Translations under genes and position numbers: made by a program
NCBI GenBank assembly: GCA_905234835.1
Contig: CAJOIZ010000001.1
Span: 1-64,000, forward strand
DNA: 64,000 nucleotides
Source: Paludibacteraceae bacterium
GTDB taxonomy: Bacteria > Bacteroidota > Bacteroidia > Bacteroidales > Paludibacteraceae
Direction: 5' to 3'
The notes under the pieces: generated by a model
The model's input: the letters and a program-made list of their open reading frames with translations, nothing else
What the model was told of the DNA's origin: nothing
The model's database searches: none
Shown here: one piece after another, positions 24,285-32,678 of the stretch
How positions within the stretch are numbered: the first letter of the stretch is position 1
How the letters are laid out: every line of letters begins with the position of its first letter

Positions 24285-24758
24285 ATGGATAACAAAAAGA
24301 ACGAAGAACTCCAGTCGCGACGCGAGTTCTTCAAAAAAGCGGCCAAAGCTGCTCTGCCAGTTCTCGGAGCGGTAGTATTATCAAGCCTGCCTGTCGCACA
24401 GACAGAAGCAATGGGATGTACACGTAACGGTCCCACCTATGGTGGGTGCAGAGGGGGATGTTCTGGTACATGTCAAAGCGGTTGTACAGGATCGTGCAGT
24501 GGAGGTTGTAATACATCATGTAAAGGATGTACAGGAAGATGTAGCACGGTATGTGGTTCAAGCTGCTCCGGTGGTTGTTCTGGTGGTTGTTCTGGTGGAT
24601 GCTCAAGTAGTTGTACAGGTGGTTGTACAGGTGGTTGCTCAAGTAGTTGTACAGGTCGTTGTACTGGTGGTTGCTCCGGTGGTTGTAGTGGTCGTTGTAC
24701 TGGTGGTTGCTCCGGTGGTTGTTCAACTTCGTGCTATGGCTGGAACTATTATGGATAA
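24285..24758 (+). CDS. CXXX-repeat peptide precursor with Tat signal
   Basis: 157 residues. The N-terminus is a twin-arginine signal: SRREFFKK (Arg12, Arg13), a hydrophobic core and a small-residue end (AQTEA, about 39-42). The rest (44-150) is almost only Gly, Ser, Thr and Cys, with 26 Cys. From the second Cys onward they recur every fourth residue (pattern C-[ST]-G-[GRS]) with one slip, CKGC, in the middle, and the chain ends in YGWNYYG. This is a peptide modified by the adjacent radical SAM enzyme, of the group I remember as CXXX-repeat peptides. A Tat signal implies export after folding or modification. The codons form a 12-bp tandem array that should be prone to length change. Confidence 0.88.
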   Translation: MDNKKNEELQSRREFFKKAAKAALPVLGAVVLSSLPVAQTEAMGCTRNGPTYGGCRGGCSGTCQSGCTGSCSGGCNTSCKGCTGRCSTVCGSSCSGGCSGGCSGGCSSSCTGGCTGGCSSSCTGRCTGGCSGGCSGRCTGGCSGGCSTSCYGWNYYG

Positions 24759-24776
24759 TCATACATCTATGAAAAC

Positions 24777-25997
24777 ATGTCAGAAATAAAGCAAGAAGGC
24801 CATGCTTGGCAAGAGGGATTGGCAAAAGAAATCACTTTTATTGTCACAAAGGACTGTCAATTAGCCTGTAAGTATTGTTATCTTGTGGGTAAGAATGAGA
24901 AAGAGCGTATGCCGTGGGAAGTGGCAAAGGCGGCAATAGACTATGTACTTGACCATGAAAACGACTCATATTTTGCATACGATTCTATAATATGGAATTT
25001 TATCGGTGGTGAGCCATTTCTTGAGATAGACCTTATCGACAAGATATGCGACTACATCAAGATGCAACTCTTCGAGCGTAACCACCACTGGTTCAACTCC
25101 TACCGTTTCTCGTTCTCCACCAACGGTATCAACTACGACAGCGACAAGGTGCAGAGTTTCATAGCCAAAAACAAAGGGCACTTGTCAATAGGTATCACTA
25201 TTGACGGCACACGCCGCAAACATGACCTCAACCGTGTGTATAAAATCACCGGAAAAGGTTCGTATGACGATGTGGTGCGCAACATACCCTTATGGCGACA
25301 ACAATTACCTGGTGATGGGACCAAAGTGACCATATCATCGGCTGATATTCCGTATATATGCGAATCGGTATTACACCTTTATAACATTGGAATTCATGTT
25401 GTGAATATTAACTGCGTGTTTGAGGATGTTTGGCAGGAAGGTGATGACAAGCGTTTCGAGGAACAACTGATGCAACTCGCGGACGCTATCATTGACAACG
25501 ATTTCTACAAAGACAATGAATGCTCGTTCTTCTCTGAAAATATAGGTAAGCCATTGGACTGTACACTGCAAAACCAGAACTGGTGTGGAGCCGGTAAAAT
25601 GTTGGCAATAGATGCCGCTGGCAATTTCTATCCCTGCACCCGTTTCGCGCAATACTCCTTGCGTGACAAAGAAGCGTGGATAATCGGCAACATTCATGAC
25701 GGAATAGACAAAAACAAACTGCGCCCGTTCTTGACACTTGACCGCTGCACGCAGTCCACGACCGAATGTGCCAACTGCGAAGTGGCAGAAGGTTGTGCAT
25801 GGTGCCAGGGAGAGAACTTCGATGCCTCCAAGACGCATACCGTCTTTGAACGCTCTACCGCCATCTGCAAGATGCACAAAGCGCGGGTGCGTGCGAATAA
25901 TTATTATTGGAATAAACTATATCGTAAATTAGAGTTGGAAGGCAAGCGCGAAGAGTTTGAAGCCAATAAAAAAGATGTGAAACCCGAAATATGTTAA
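24777..25997 (+). CDS. Radical SAM peptide maturase with SPASM domain
   Basis: 406 residues. Cys27, Cys31 and Cys34 (DCQLACKYCYL) bind the SAM 4Fe-4S cluster. FIGGEPFLE is the GGE motif and STNGINYD a TIM-barrel strand. The C-terminal SPASM-type region has WCGAGKMLAIDAAGNFYPCTRF followed by CTQSTTECANCEVAEGCAWCQG, enough Cys for two auxiliary clusters. It probably modifies the Cys repeats of the adjacent precursor, for example by forming thioether bonds; the chemistry is not visible. It starts 18 bases after the precursor gene. I believe it matches the family described as rSAM maturase for CXXX-repeat targets. Confidence 0.9.
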   Translation: MSEIKQEGHAWQEGLAKEITFIVTKDCQLACKYCYLVGKNEKERMPWEVAKAAIDYVLDHENDSYFAYDSIIWNFIGGEPFLEIDLIDKICDYIKMQLFERNHHWFNSYRFSFSTNGINYDSDKVQSFIAKNKGHLSIGITIDGTRRKHDLNRVYKITGKGSYDDVVRNIPLWRQQLPGDGTKVTISSADIPYICESVLHLYNIGIHVVNINCVFEDVWQEGDDKRFEEQLMQLADAIIDNDFYKDNECSFFSENIGKPLDCTLQNQNWCGAGKMLAIDAAGNFYPCTRFAQYSLRDKEAWIIGNIHDGIDKNKLRPFLTLDRCTQSTTECANCEVAEGCAWCQGENFDASKTHTVFERSTAICKMHKARVRANNYYWNKLYRKLELEGKREEFEANKKDVKPEIC

Positions 25998-26001
25998 TGC
26001 C

Positions 26002-26982
26002 ATGCTACAGTATTTAGTTATTTTATTGGATGATACGAGTGCGACATATTGCCATGCCGATAATCCCCTCAAAGAGCGCAATCTCATTCCGTTGGACACT
26101 CTCAAAAAGGCAATCCTTTTCGGCATGAAAGAGAACCTGATGATTCAGTACGTGCTGCCTGAATATGAATTGCCGAAGGAGTACTATGACGTAATGGAGA
26201 CGATAGACAACGTGAAGATACTTGGAGCAGCGGTAGCGAAGCGGTCCTCGCCCACATCAACCGATGTAGTTGTCTATAACGAAGTACCCGATACCATTGC
26301 TGCCAAGAACGCTGTTTTGCGCCTCACGATTGCCAACTTTATAGCCAAGCAATACGACATCGCTGCCCTGCTGCCGCAAGTGACACGCCTGAACATCTGC
26401 CTGACGAACATCGAGACATTCAAAGACGAACAGACGGACGATTACAGAAAGGCATTGGCAACACTCAATGCGGTTATTCTCAATCAGTACAAATCGGGCA
26501 AACAGCCCCAGGTGAACATCCTCACCGACCGTCTACAACTGAGCGAAATGCACAACTGCGGAGCCGGAGACAGCAACATCACTGTTGCACCAAACGGAAA
26601 ATTCTATCTGTGTCCTGCGTTCTATTATGACGAGAAAACGGGTGTTAGCAACCGCCTCAACCACCACAAACCGTCATCAGAACGCAGTATAGGCGATTTG
26701 GGAACGGGCTTACAGATACCTAATCCCCAGTTGCTCAAATTGGACCACGCACCGCTATGCCGTGTATGCGATGCCTATCACTGCAACCGCTGCATTTGGC
26801 TGAATCAGAAACTGACATGGGATGCCAACACTCCTTCACACCAACAGTGCGTGTTGGCACACTTGGAACGCAATACTTCACGCGACTTGCAACAACAATT
26901 CAAAGAGGCTGGTTTTGCATTCGAGAGTGACATAAAACAAATTGATTACCTTGACCCGTTTGATGTACGGGAACAATTTTAA
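26002..26982 (+). CDS. CXXX-repeat peptide maturase, SPASM-like without SAM motif
   Basis: 326 residues. There is no CxxxCxxC near the N-terminus, so it cannot be a normal radical SAM enzyme. The C-terminal half resembles the SPASM part of its neighbour: NCGAGDSNITVAPNGKFYLCPAFYYD (about 190-215) and LCRVCDAYHCNRCIWLNQ (about 252-269), then CVLAHLERN. It is likely a partner or peptide-binding subunit of the radical SAM enzyme, analogous to pseudo-rSAM proteins in other peptide systems. It begins 4 bases after the upstream stop, indicating tight coupling. Confidence 0.8.
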   Translation: MLQYLVILLDDTSATYCHADNPLKERNLIPLDTLKKAILFGMKENLMIQYVLPEYELPKEYYDVMETIDNVKILGAAVAKRSSPTSTDVVVYNEVPDTIAAKNAVLRLTIANFIAKQYDIAALLPQVTRLNICLTNIETFKDEQTDDYRKALATLNAVILNQYKSGKQPQVNILTDRLQLSEMHNCGAGDSNITVAPNGKFYLCPAFYYDEKTGVSNRLNHHKPSSERSIGDLGTGLQIPNPQLLKLDHAPLCRVCDAYHCNRCIWLNQKLTWDANTPSHQQCVLAHLERNTSRDLQQQFKEAGFAFESDIKQIDYLDPFDVREQF

Positions 26983-26987
26983 AAACT

Positions 26988-27266
26988 ATGAAGAAATTAG
27001 TAGGTCAGGTGACACCTGAAGAAAAAAACGAGATTCAGACTTTGTTTGAGAGAAGGAATGGTCTGAACGAACTGGCGAAAATCCTTACCGCCGACAATGC
27101 CGAACTGTACGAGAAACTAGTCCGCGACTTAGGTGAGACTGGCTCCAAGTTCCAAAACTGGTGGGATTGCATGTCACAAAAATACAACTGGGAGTCGGCG
27201 GAGAACGGCAACTGGGAAATCAAATTCGAGACATGTGAGATATATCTTGTAACCCCTGAACCATAA
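26988..27266 (+). CDS. Small CXXX-system accessory protein
   Basis: 92 residues, acidic, with no signal peptide. It contains [26 protein letters not shown] (about 43-68) and a C-terminal strand [13 protein letters not shown] recall a small protein of this shape as a regular companion of CXXX-repeat peptide clusters. A precursor-recognition role is possible but unproven. It lies 5 bases after the second maturase and 5 bases before tatA. Confidence 0.7.
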   Translation: MKKLVGQVTPEEKNEIQTLFERRNGLNELAKILTADNAELYEKLVRDLGETGSKFQNWWDCMSQKYNWESAENGNWEIKFETCEIYLVTPEP

Positions 27267-27271
27267 AGCTT

Positions 27272-27508
27272 ATGTTGAACTTGGTACTGCTGTTTATCGG
27301 CACCACGGAACTTATCGTCATCGGCGGTGTCGCCCTGCTGATTTTCGGCGGAAAGAAGCTGCCGGAACTCATGCGCGGCTTGGGCAAAGGCGTGAAAGAA
27401 TTCAAACAGGGCATGAATGCCCCCGAAGGGAACAACACGGACCAACCCGAAGAAGCCGGTAGGGACTTGCCAGAAAATCCGCAAAACGCTGATGAACCCC
27501 GACAATGA
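27272..27508 (+). CDS. tatA: Twin-arginine translocase subunit TatA/E
   Basis: 78 residues: one membrane helix (about 3-20, ending at the FGGKKLPE hinge), an amphipathic helix ([16 protein letters not shown]) and an acidic tail. This is the standard TatA/E layout. The FGxKKLPE motif is intact. It is encoded in the same operon as a Tat-signal peptide, which suggests a dedicated translocase, although housekeeping Tat genes elsewhere cannot be excluded. Confidence 0.93.
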   Translation: MLNLVLLFIGTTELIVIGGVALLIFGGKKLPELMRGLGKGVKEFKQGMNAPEGNNTDQPEEAGRDLPENPQNADEPRQ

Positions 27509-28280
27509 GATGATGACATTCGGCGGACACCTTGAGGTGCTCCGCCGGATGTTGTTCCGCATACTGATTGTGACCGTCATTCTTGCGGTCACCGTCTTTT
27601 GTTGCAAGGAACTGACCTTTGATCTCTTGCTTGCGCCAAGCAAACGCGATTTCTGCCTTTACAGGTGGATAGAGCGGCTCTTTGCAATGATTGATTATGA
27701 CTTTCATTTCCGCCCTTTTGAAATACAACTGATTGCCACCGACCTCAGCAGCCAGTTTATGACCCATATCAGCACCTCGCTCTATTTGGGTTTGCTTGGC
27801 GCATCGCCGTATATCCTTTTTGAGCTGTTCCGCTTTGTGTCACCTGCATTGTATGACAACGAGAGGAAATACTCCGTACCCGTACTGCTGGTAATCTATC
27901 TGCTTTTTATAGTCGGCGTGCTGATGAGTTATTATGTCCTGTTTCCGATTTCATTCCGTTTCCTCGGCACATACTCGGTTGCGGAACAGGTACACAGCAC
28001 AATTACATTAGACAGTTATATATCAACCTTTGTGACACTCACTCTTGTTATGGGTGTCATTTTCCAGTTACCGGTCATTGCATTCTTCTTGGCGAAATTA
28101 GGTGTAATCCAAGCTGATGTATTGGCAAGATACCGCCAATACGCCTTTCTCATCATTATGATAGTTGCCGCCGTCATCACTCCCCCTGATTTGATGACAT
28201 TAGTCTTGGTGACCATTCCTTTGTATCTTCTCTACGAAGTCAGTATCCTTGTCGCTAAACGGGTGAATCACGCAGCATAA
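27492..28280 (+). CDS. tatC: Twin-arginine translocase subunit TatC
   Basis: 262 residues from the ATG at 27492, which overlaps tatA by 17 bases. The ATG at 27510, just after the tatA stop, is an alternative and would remove six residues. [14 protein letters not shown] is the conserved TatC N-terminus (signal-binding region) and [15 protein letters not shown] contains the conserved Glu of the first loop. Six hydrophobic segments are visible, the last being [22 protein letters not shown]. With TatA it forms a minimal two-gene translocon, presumably exporting the CXXX peptide. Confidence 0.93.
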   Translation: MNPDNEMMTFGGHLEVLRRMLFRILIVTVILAVTVFCCKELTFDLLLAPSKRDFCLYRWIERLFAMIDYDFHFRPFEIQLIATDLSSQFMTHISTSLYLGLLGASPYILFELFRFVSPALYDNERKYSVPVLLVIYLLFIVGVLMSYYVLFPISFRFLGTYSVAEQVHSTITLDSYISTFVTLTLVMGVIFQLPVIAFFLAKLGVIQADVLARYRQYAFLIIMIVAAVITPPDLMTLVLVTIPLYLLYEVSILVAKRVNHAA

Positions 28281-28385
28281 TTGTCCCTCGTGGTTTTAGG
28301 TCTTGGCAGGTGGTTTACCGTGTTATGTAACACTTGCCCTTCAGTTATGTCCATTGCGTGCGGATATTATCCGAACCTCTATCAC

Positions 28386-28428
28386 GACAGAAGGCACCCA
28401 CTTATATAGACTTCTGTCTTTTTCTTTT
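28386..28428 (+). terminator. Terminator of the CXXX/Tat operon
   Basis: An 8-bp stem GACAGAAG/CTTCTGTC with a 17-base loop, followed by a long T-rich run. Confidence 0.85.
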
Positions 28429-28433
28429 ATTGC

Positions 28434-28452
28434 CTGCGAATTTAATTCGCAG
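28434..28452. repeat. Palindrome related to the one at 19623
   Basis: CTGCGAATT-T-AATTCGCAG, a perfect 9-bp inverted repeat. CTGCGGATT-CT-AATCCGCGG at 19623-19642 has the same form and similar sequence, including a C-rich left flank. Confidence 0.65.
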
Positions 28453-28469
28453 CCCTTTCGTCTATTGTA

Positions 28470-28490
28470 GCGGCTGGTAGCCGCCTTTTT
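28470..28490 (+). terminator. Second terminator hairpin
   Basis: GCGGCT-GGT-AGCCGC followed by C and five T. Confidence 0.65.
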
Positions 28491-28637
28491 CTTTGTATTC
28501 CGCCGTGAAGCGAATCAGGCGCACCGAGAATGTCCGGTGGATATCCGAGGGAGTAAGTGCGCCGCGCGAGTTTCGGAGAAACATAGAATTCCTTAAAGCG
28601 TTAGTAATCGGCATTGTTCGTCCTTTGCGTCTACATG

Positions 28638-28655
28638 AAAGCCCGGTGGGCTTTT
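28638..28655. terminator. Bidirectional terminator-like hairpin
   Basis: AAAGCCC-GGT-GGGCTTTT: a 7-bp stem with A on one side and T on the other, so it could act on either strand. No gene lies immediately upstream on either strand. Confidence 0.5.
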
Positions 28656-29404
28656 ATGGTTGCGGCATAGTGGGTGGATGATTCCGACCGGCTCCCCCGA
28701 GCCGCTTGTAAAAGACCCGCCGTCCTCTTTAGAATAACGGAGATACCGACATCCCGAAAGCACGGTATCCCGAAATTCCGACAGAACGATATCCTGCCTC
28801 TAAATTTGCAATTTGAAATTTGAAATTTGAAATCATAAATCAAAAGCCCCTTCTCATTTACAGCCCCTTACAAAGAAAATGCAAAAAAAGTAAAAAAACT
28901 TGCTTTTTAGGTGATAGATTTCGGCACTTTTTTGCCTTATATATGGAGGGGTATACTATTCCGCTGTGAAAGAAAATTTTTTGAATCATTTTTGATCATT
29001 TTGGACCAATTAGAAAGATGCGTCAGCATCATTAGTTAAATTCGTCTAATTTGTGAACAAAAAAGAGAAAGAAAAATTGTTGAAGAATTTTTGATAAATC
29101 ACAAACATGAAATCACCAACATGCAATCATAAACATGAAATCATAAACCAGAATTGGGACGCAGTGGGACTTATTGGGACGCAGTGGGACAATGCATTTC
29201 CCCTCTATAGTATCTTTGCACGGCATGAAAGCCCTGTGCCCCTTTTGAAATCAAAAATTTGTAACTCTAAACTCTCAACTCCCCAACTTCTCTCAACTTT
29301 CAACTTTCAACTTTCAACTATAAAAAACTCTCAACTCTCCAACTTCACTCAACATTCAACTCTAAACTCCTAAACAAAAAAAATGCAATTTTTTTAAAGA
29401 ATCT

Positions 29405-29436
29405 CTTGCATTTCGACCCAAAATGTATTATCTTTG
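29405..29436 (+). promoter_or_regulatory. Promoter of a candidate small RNA
   Basis: CTTG (29405-29408), a 20-base spacer, TATCTTTG (29429-29436). The next ORF with support starts 547 bases later and has its own promoter. Confidence 0.7.
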
Positions 29437-29442
29437 CACGTC

Positions 29443-29568
29443 TTTTCAGTGGAAATGACCTCACGCCGTGAGGCGTATTACAAGTGGCAGTCAGACGTAT
29501 TATCCGTCTTGTGCACAGGCGGATAAAGACGGGAAGGGACATCTATCGTACAGGATGTTTTCTTTTTT
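29443..29568 (+). ncRNA. Candidate structured small RNA, about 125 nt
   Basis: It has its own promoter and ends in a terminator-like hairpin (ACATC/GATGT at 29539-29558, then TTTTCTTTTTT). Internal helices: CCTCAC-GCC-GTGAGG (29459-29473), and CCGTCTT/AAGACGG (29504-29510 with 29526-29532), which competes with TATCCG/CGGATA (29501-29506 with 29520-29525). There is no ORF. I do not recognise the class. Confidence 0.5.
29539..29568 (+). terminator. Terminator of the candidate small RNA
   Basis: A short 5-bp stem ACATC/GATGT with a 10-base loop and an 11-base T-rich tail. The stem is weak but the tail is strong. Confidence 0.55.
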
Positions 29569-29950
29569 CTGTTTCTGTTCGTGTAGCAGAGTGCCATCAC
29601 CGGTGTACGACGTTTGCCGCAACATTGCGCTGCGGAACGGCGGGATGGGATGCAGCTCCCCATTCACAAACTGCAAGTGACCTTTGACGTATTGGTTGCG
29701 GACTATTGGGCGGATTTGAAATCATAAACCATAAAACATAAATCATAAATCATAAACATGAAACTATAAACTCTCAACTATCCAACTTCACTCAACATTA
29801 AACATTCAACTCTAAACTAAAAAAACTATCAACTATCAATTGTCAAATATCAACTATAAAACAACTCTCCAACTTCACTCAACATTAAACATTCAACTCT
29901 AAACTATAATTTGGCAAGAAGTGGGTATTTAGAGCAAACAGGAATAGAAC

Positions 29951-29958
29951 TATCTTTG
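29951..29958 (+). promoter_or_regulatory. -7 element of the porin operon promoter
   Basis: TATCTTTG is a perfect -7 match. The upstream element is poor (ATTT at 29927-29930, 20 bases away), hinting that an activator may be needed. Predicted start near 29965, so the usable start codon is the ATG at 29983. Confidence 0.65.
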
Positions 29959-29982
29959 CACAATATGATAATAACAAGATTT

Positions 29983-31398
29983 ATGAAAAGAAGAATAGCC
30001 GGAACAGGGGTATTGATTGCACTGTTATTCATTACAAATCAGACGTTTGCGAGTTCAGACTCAATACGTGTAAGCCGTGAAGAATGGCAGTCACTACAAC
30101 GTCGCGTGGAAGCTTTGGAGCAGGCTCAGGCAGCAGCAGACAATAAGCAGGATATACCTACAAATAATGAGGTGCCGGCTTGGATTCACAACCGTCTGCG
30201 CGTTGGGGGATATGGCGAGATAACCGCCAAACGGTGCTTCTACTCGAACAAGTACCTGCGGTATGTCACGCCCGAAAAGTACAAGAACGACGGTTACGGG
30301 GAGTTCGACCTGCCGCACTTCGTCATCAACCTCGGTTATGACTTCGGTCGCGGCTGGAGCTTCGGCACGGAGATTGAGTTCGAGCACGGCGGCGTAGAAG
30401 CCGCGATGGAGATTGAGGAGCAGGAAGGCGGTAGCGAAGTGGAACAGGAAGTGGAACGCGGAGGCGAAGTGGCATTAGAGCAGTTCTGGTTGGAAAAACG
30501 CTTCAACGACTACGCCGTCATCCGTGCGGGTATGCAGGTGATTCCCGTAGGAGCACTGAACGCCCACCACGAATCGACCGAGTACTTCGGCGTGTACCGA
30601 CCCGAGGGAGAATACACGATACTTCCTTCGACATGGCATGAGGTGGCACTCACGTTTATGGGAAAGACCAAGTTCGGGCTGCACTATCAGGCAATGTTCC
30701 TGCCGGGTTTAGACTCGGACCGTTTCAGCCGCAAGAACTGGGTGAAGACAGGTGCAGGAAGTCCCTACGAGTTCAAACTGGCGAACGTGTATGCCGGTGC
30801 AGCGCGATTAGACTACACAGGAGTACAGGGACTCCGGTTGGGTCTGTCGGGCTACTGCGGGAGCAGTTTCCGCAACTCACTAAGCAACAACGTGAACGGA
30901 GAGCAGTACAAGAACGTGAAGGGAATAGTGACAATCGGTTCGTTCGACCTGAAATACAGCGGATACAACATCGTTCTTCGTGGTCAGATCACATACGGTC
31001 ATTTGGGAGACGCGCAGATGATTACCAAATACAACAGCACGAGCCAGGTGGCGAATAAGACGCGTGTGGCTTCGGACGCGATAGCAGGGGGAATAGAAGC
31101 AGGGTATGACTTCTTCGGACTGAACGAGAAGTTGCGGACACAGAAACAACGTTTCTATGTATTCGCCCGCTACGAGTACTACGACTCGATGTTCCGCTAC
31201 AACGGACAGCCGACTACGGTCAACGCGTGGTGCGGACGACATCGTATGGCGGCGGGACTGAACTACTACCCCATCCCGCAAATCGGAGTGAAAGCCGAAT
31301 ACGCCCACGCTATCCTGAAAAAAGGATCTAACATCACGTACAACGATGAACCGATGATAGCCGTAGGCATCGTGTTCGCAGGGATGTTCAGACCGTGA
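29983..31398 (+). CDS. Outer-membrane porin-like beta-barrel
   Basis: 471 residues from MKRRIAGTG, with a signal peptide ending near TFASS. A short coiled coil (SREEWQSLQRRVEALEQAQAA) precedes a barrel of alternating aromatic strands (RVGGYGEITAKR, GWSFGTEIEFEHGG, HRMAAGLNYYP, AVGIVFAGMFRP). An acidic Glu/Gly stretch (EIEEQEGGSEVEQEVERGGE) lies at about residues 143-162 in what should be a loop and could bind cations. Upstream in-frame starts lie before the predicted transcription start and are rejected. As first gene before imelysin and a di-heme protein, it may be the channel for the metal handled by them. Confidence 0.78.
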   Translation: MKRRIAGTGVLIALLFITNQTFASSDSIRVSREEWQSLQRRVEALEQAQAAADNKQDIPTNNEVPAWIHNRLRVGGYGEITAKRCFYSNKYLRYVTPEKYKNDGYGEFDLPHFVINLGYDFGRGWSFGTEIEFEHGGVEAAMEIEEQEGGSEVEQEVERGGEVALEQFWLEKRFNDYAVIRAGMQVIPVGALNAHHESTEYFGVYRPEGEYTILPSTWHEVALTFMGKTKFGLHYQAMFLPGLDSDRFSRKNWVKTGAGSPYEFKLANVYAGAARLDYTGVQGLRLGLSGYCGSSFRNSLSNNVNGEQYKNVKGIVTIGSFDLKYSGYNIVLRGQITYGHLGDAQMITKYNSTSQVANKTRVASDAIAGGIEAGYDFFGLNEKLRTQKQRFYVFARYEYYDSMFRYNGQPTTVNAWCGRHRMAAGLNYYPIPQIGVKAEYAHAILKKGSNITYNDEPMIAVGIVFAGMFRP

Positions 31399-31442
31399 CA
31401 ACTGATAGTTGATAACTAACCATTAACAAATTATAAACCACT

Positions 31443-32657
31443 ATGAAAAAAGCACTGAACTTAACGCTCATCGCCTTAATGGGGATAGCATTGACAGGCT
31501 GCAAAGACAGCCCCACCACAGATGTGGAGGAGACCTCGAAGAAAGAGGATGCCCTTCAGAAAGTAATGACCCCTTATGTGCATCACGCCGTAATACCTGT
31601 GTATGAGGGAATGGCGGATGCAGCTATGCAGTTGGCTGACGATATGGGCAAGATACTGGCCGCATCTACCGCCAATCCCGCTTCGGAAGACAGTATGCTG
31701 ATTCACGAGGCTTGCGAACATTGGACGGCATCACGCATGTACTGGGAACGTTCGGAGGCATGGCTCTACGGTCCTGCGGACTTCGAGGGCATTGACCCGC
31801 ACATTGACAGCTGGCCGTTCGACAAAACAGGCTTCGACGATGTGATTGCCGATGCCGCCGAGATGAAGAAATATGCGGAAGCACTTCAGAACAACACCAC
31901 TTTGGACGAGGAAGAGTACGGACTACTTGGCTATCACGCACTCGAATATGTACTGTTTACTGAAGGAAAAGCACACAAAGTCAACGACTTTACAACCGAC
32001 CAGTGGACTTTTATGGCAGTAGTAGCCAACGACCTGCGCAACCAAGCCATACTGCTTGAGGCGTGCTGGAGAGGTTTGAACAATGTGACATCTGCCAAAC
32101 AGGCACTGCTCCGCTCTGCCGGTATAGACAATGCTGCAATGCGGTATTCTGCCAACGGATTCGGCGAATACATGACCAAACCGGATGAAGGACGCACCTT
32201 CGCCACTTATGAGGCCGCAGCCGCGCAACTGATTGAAGGGTGCATTGACATAGCGAATGAAGTGGGCAACATCAAGATCGGAACAGCATGCTTCGCTTCT
32301 GCCGACAACGATGCCGACCGCAACTATATCGAGTCACCCTATTCGCTCCACTCCATCCGCGACTTCGCCGACAACATCGTATCCATCGACTACGCCTGCT
32401 TCGGTGCCCAGAAAGACGATGCGAACCTGATTGACAACTATATCAAACAAGTGGACGAGAAAGCGGCAAACAACCTGCGCGATGCCATTGACAAGTCATA
32501 CGCCGCCATCAAGGCCATTCCCGAACCGTTCTATGAGAACGCCCAAAGCGAAGCCGCACAGCAAGCCGTCGCTGCTGTAGGTACAGACCTTGTGAATGCC
32601 CTGAACGCCGTACACAAGGCGCTGACAGGTATCGAATACGAGATTGAAGAAGAATAA
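31443..32657 (+). CDS. Imelysin-family lipoprotein (IrpA-like)
   Basis: 404 residues. The lipoprotein signal ends at Cys20 (ALTGC). The helical body carries the imelysin signature region: WPFDKTGFDD, then YGLLGYHALEYVLF (about 159-172), equivalent to the GxHAIEF motif, plus a second bundle (YSLHSIRDFADNIVSIDYACFG). Family members are periplasmic proteins linked to iron uptake; the motif resembles a metal-binding peptidase site but activity is unproven. It sits between a porin and a di-heme oxidoreductase, a recurrent iron-associated arrangement. Confidence 0.9.
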   Translation: MKKALNLTLIALMGIALTGCKDSPTTDVEETSKKEDALQKVMTPYVHHAVIPVYEGMADAAMQLADDMGKILAASTANPASEDSMLIHEACEHWTASRMYWERSEAWLYGPADFEGIDPHIDSWPFDKTGFDDVIADAAEMKKYAEALQNNTTLDEEEYGLLGYHALEYVLFTEGKAHKVNDFTTDQWTFMAVVANDLRNQAILLEACWRGLNNVTSAKQALLRSAGIDNAAMRYSANGFGEYMTKPDEGRTFATYEAAAAQLIEGCIDIANEVGNIKIGTACFASADNDADRNYIESPYSLHSIRDFADNIVSIDYACFGAQKDDANLIDNYIKQVDEKAANNLRDAIDKSYAAIKAIPEPFYENAQSEAAQQAVAAVGTDLVNALNAVHKALTGIEYEIEEE

Positions 32658-32678
32658 CAAACATTAAACCGTCATACT

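Larger units (their letters stand above)
28281..29982 (+). other. Gene-free region with terminators, repeats and a candidate RNA
   Basis: 1.7 kb without a convincing gene. It begins with the operon terminator, a palindrome and a second terminator. A GC-rich block (about 28490-28735) with two further hairpins follows. After that come AT-rich DNA, a 17-bp direct repeat (29154-29170 and 29174-29190), CAACTTT/CAACTCT heptamers (29270-29375), a promoter-RNA-terminator unit (29405-29568) and more heptamers before the porin promoter. Confidence 0.75.

Noticed and set aside
24566..24735. 12-bp repeats resembling a CRISPR-like or satellite array
   Set aside because: The repeat is in frame and encodes the CXXX motif; no spacers and no cas genes.
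24331..24825. Minus-strand ORF rich in Asn, His and Tyr opposite the CXXX peptide
   Set aside because: A shadow of the Gly-Cys-Ser codons; the plus strand has a promoter, Tat signal and operon context.
28493..28681. 62-aa plus-strand ORF in the GC-rich block
   Set aside because: No recognisable domain, spans the hairpin at 28638, no promoter; coding cannot be supported.
29211..29218. TATCTTTG as a further promoter
   Set aside because: No matching upstream element at the right distance, and only heptamer repeats follow.
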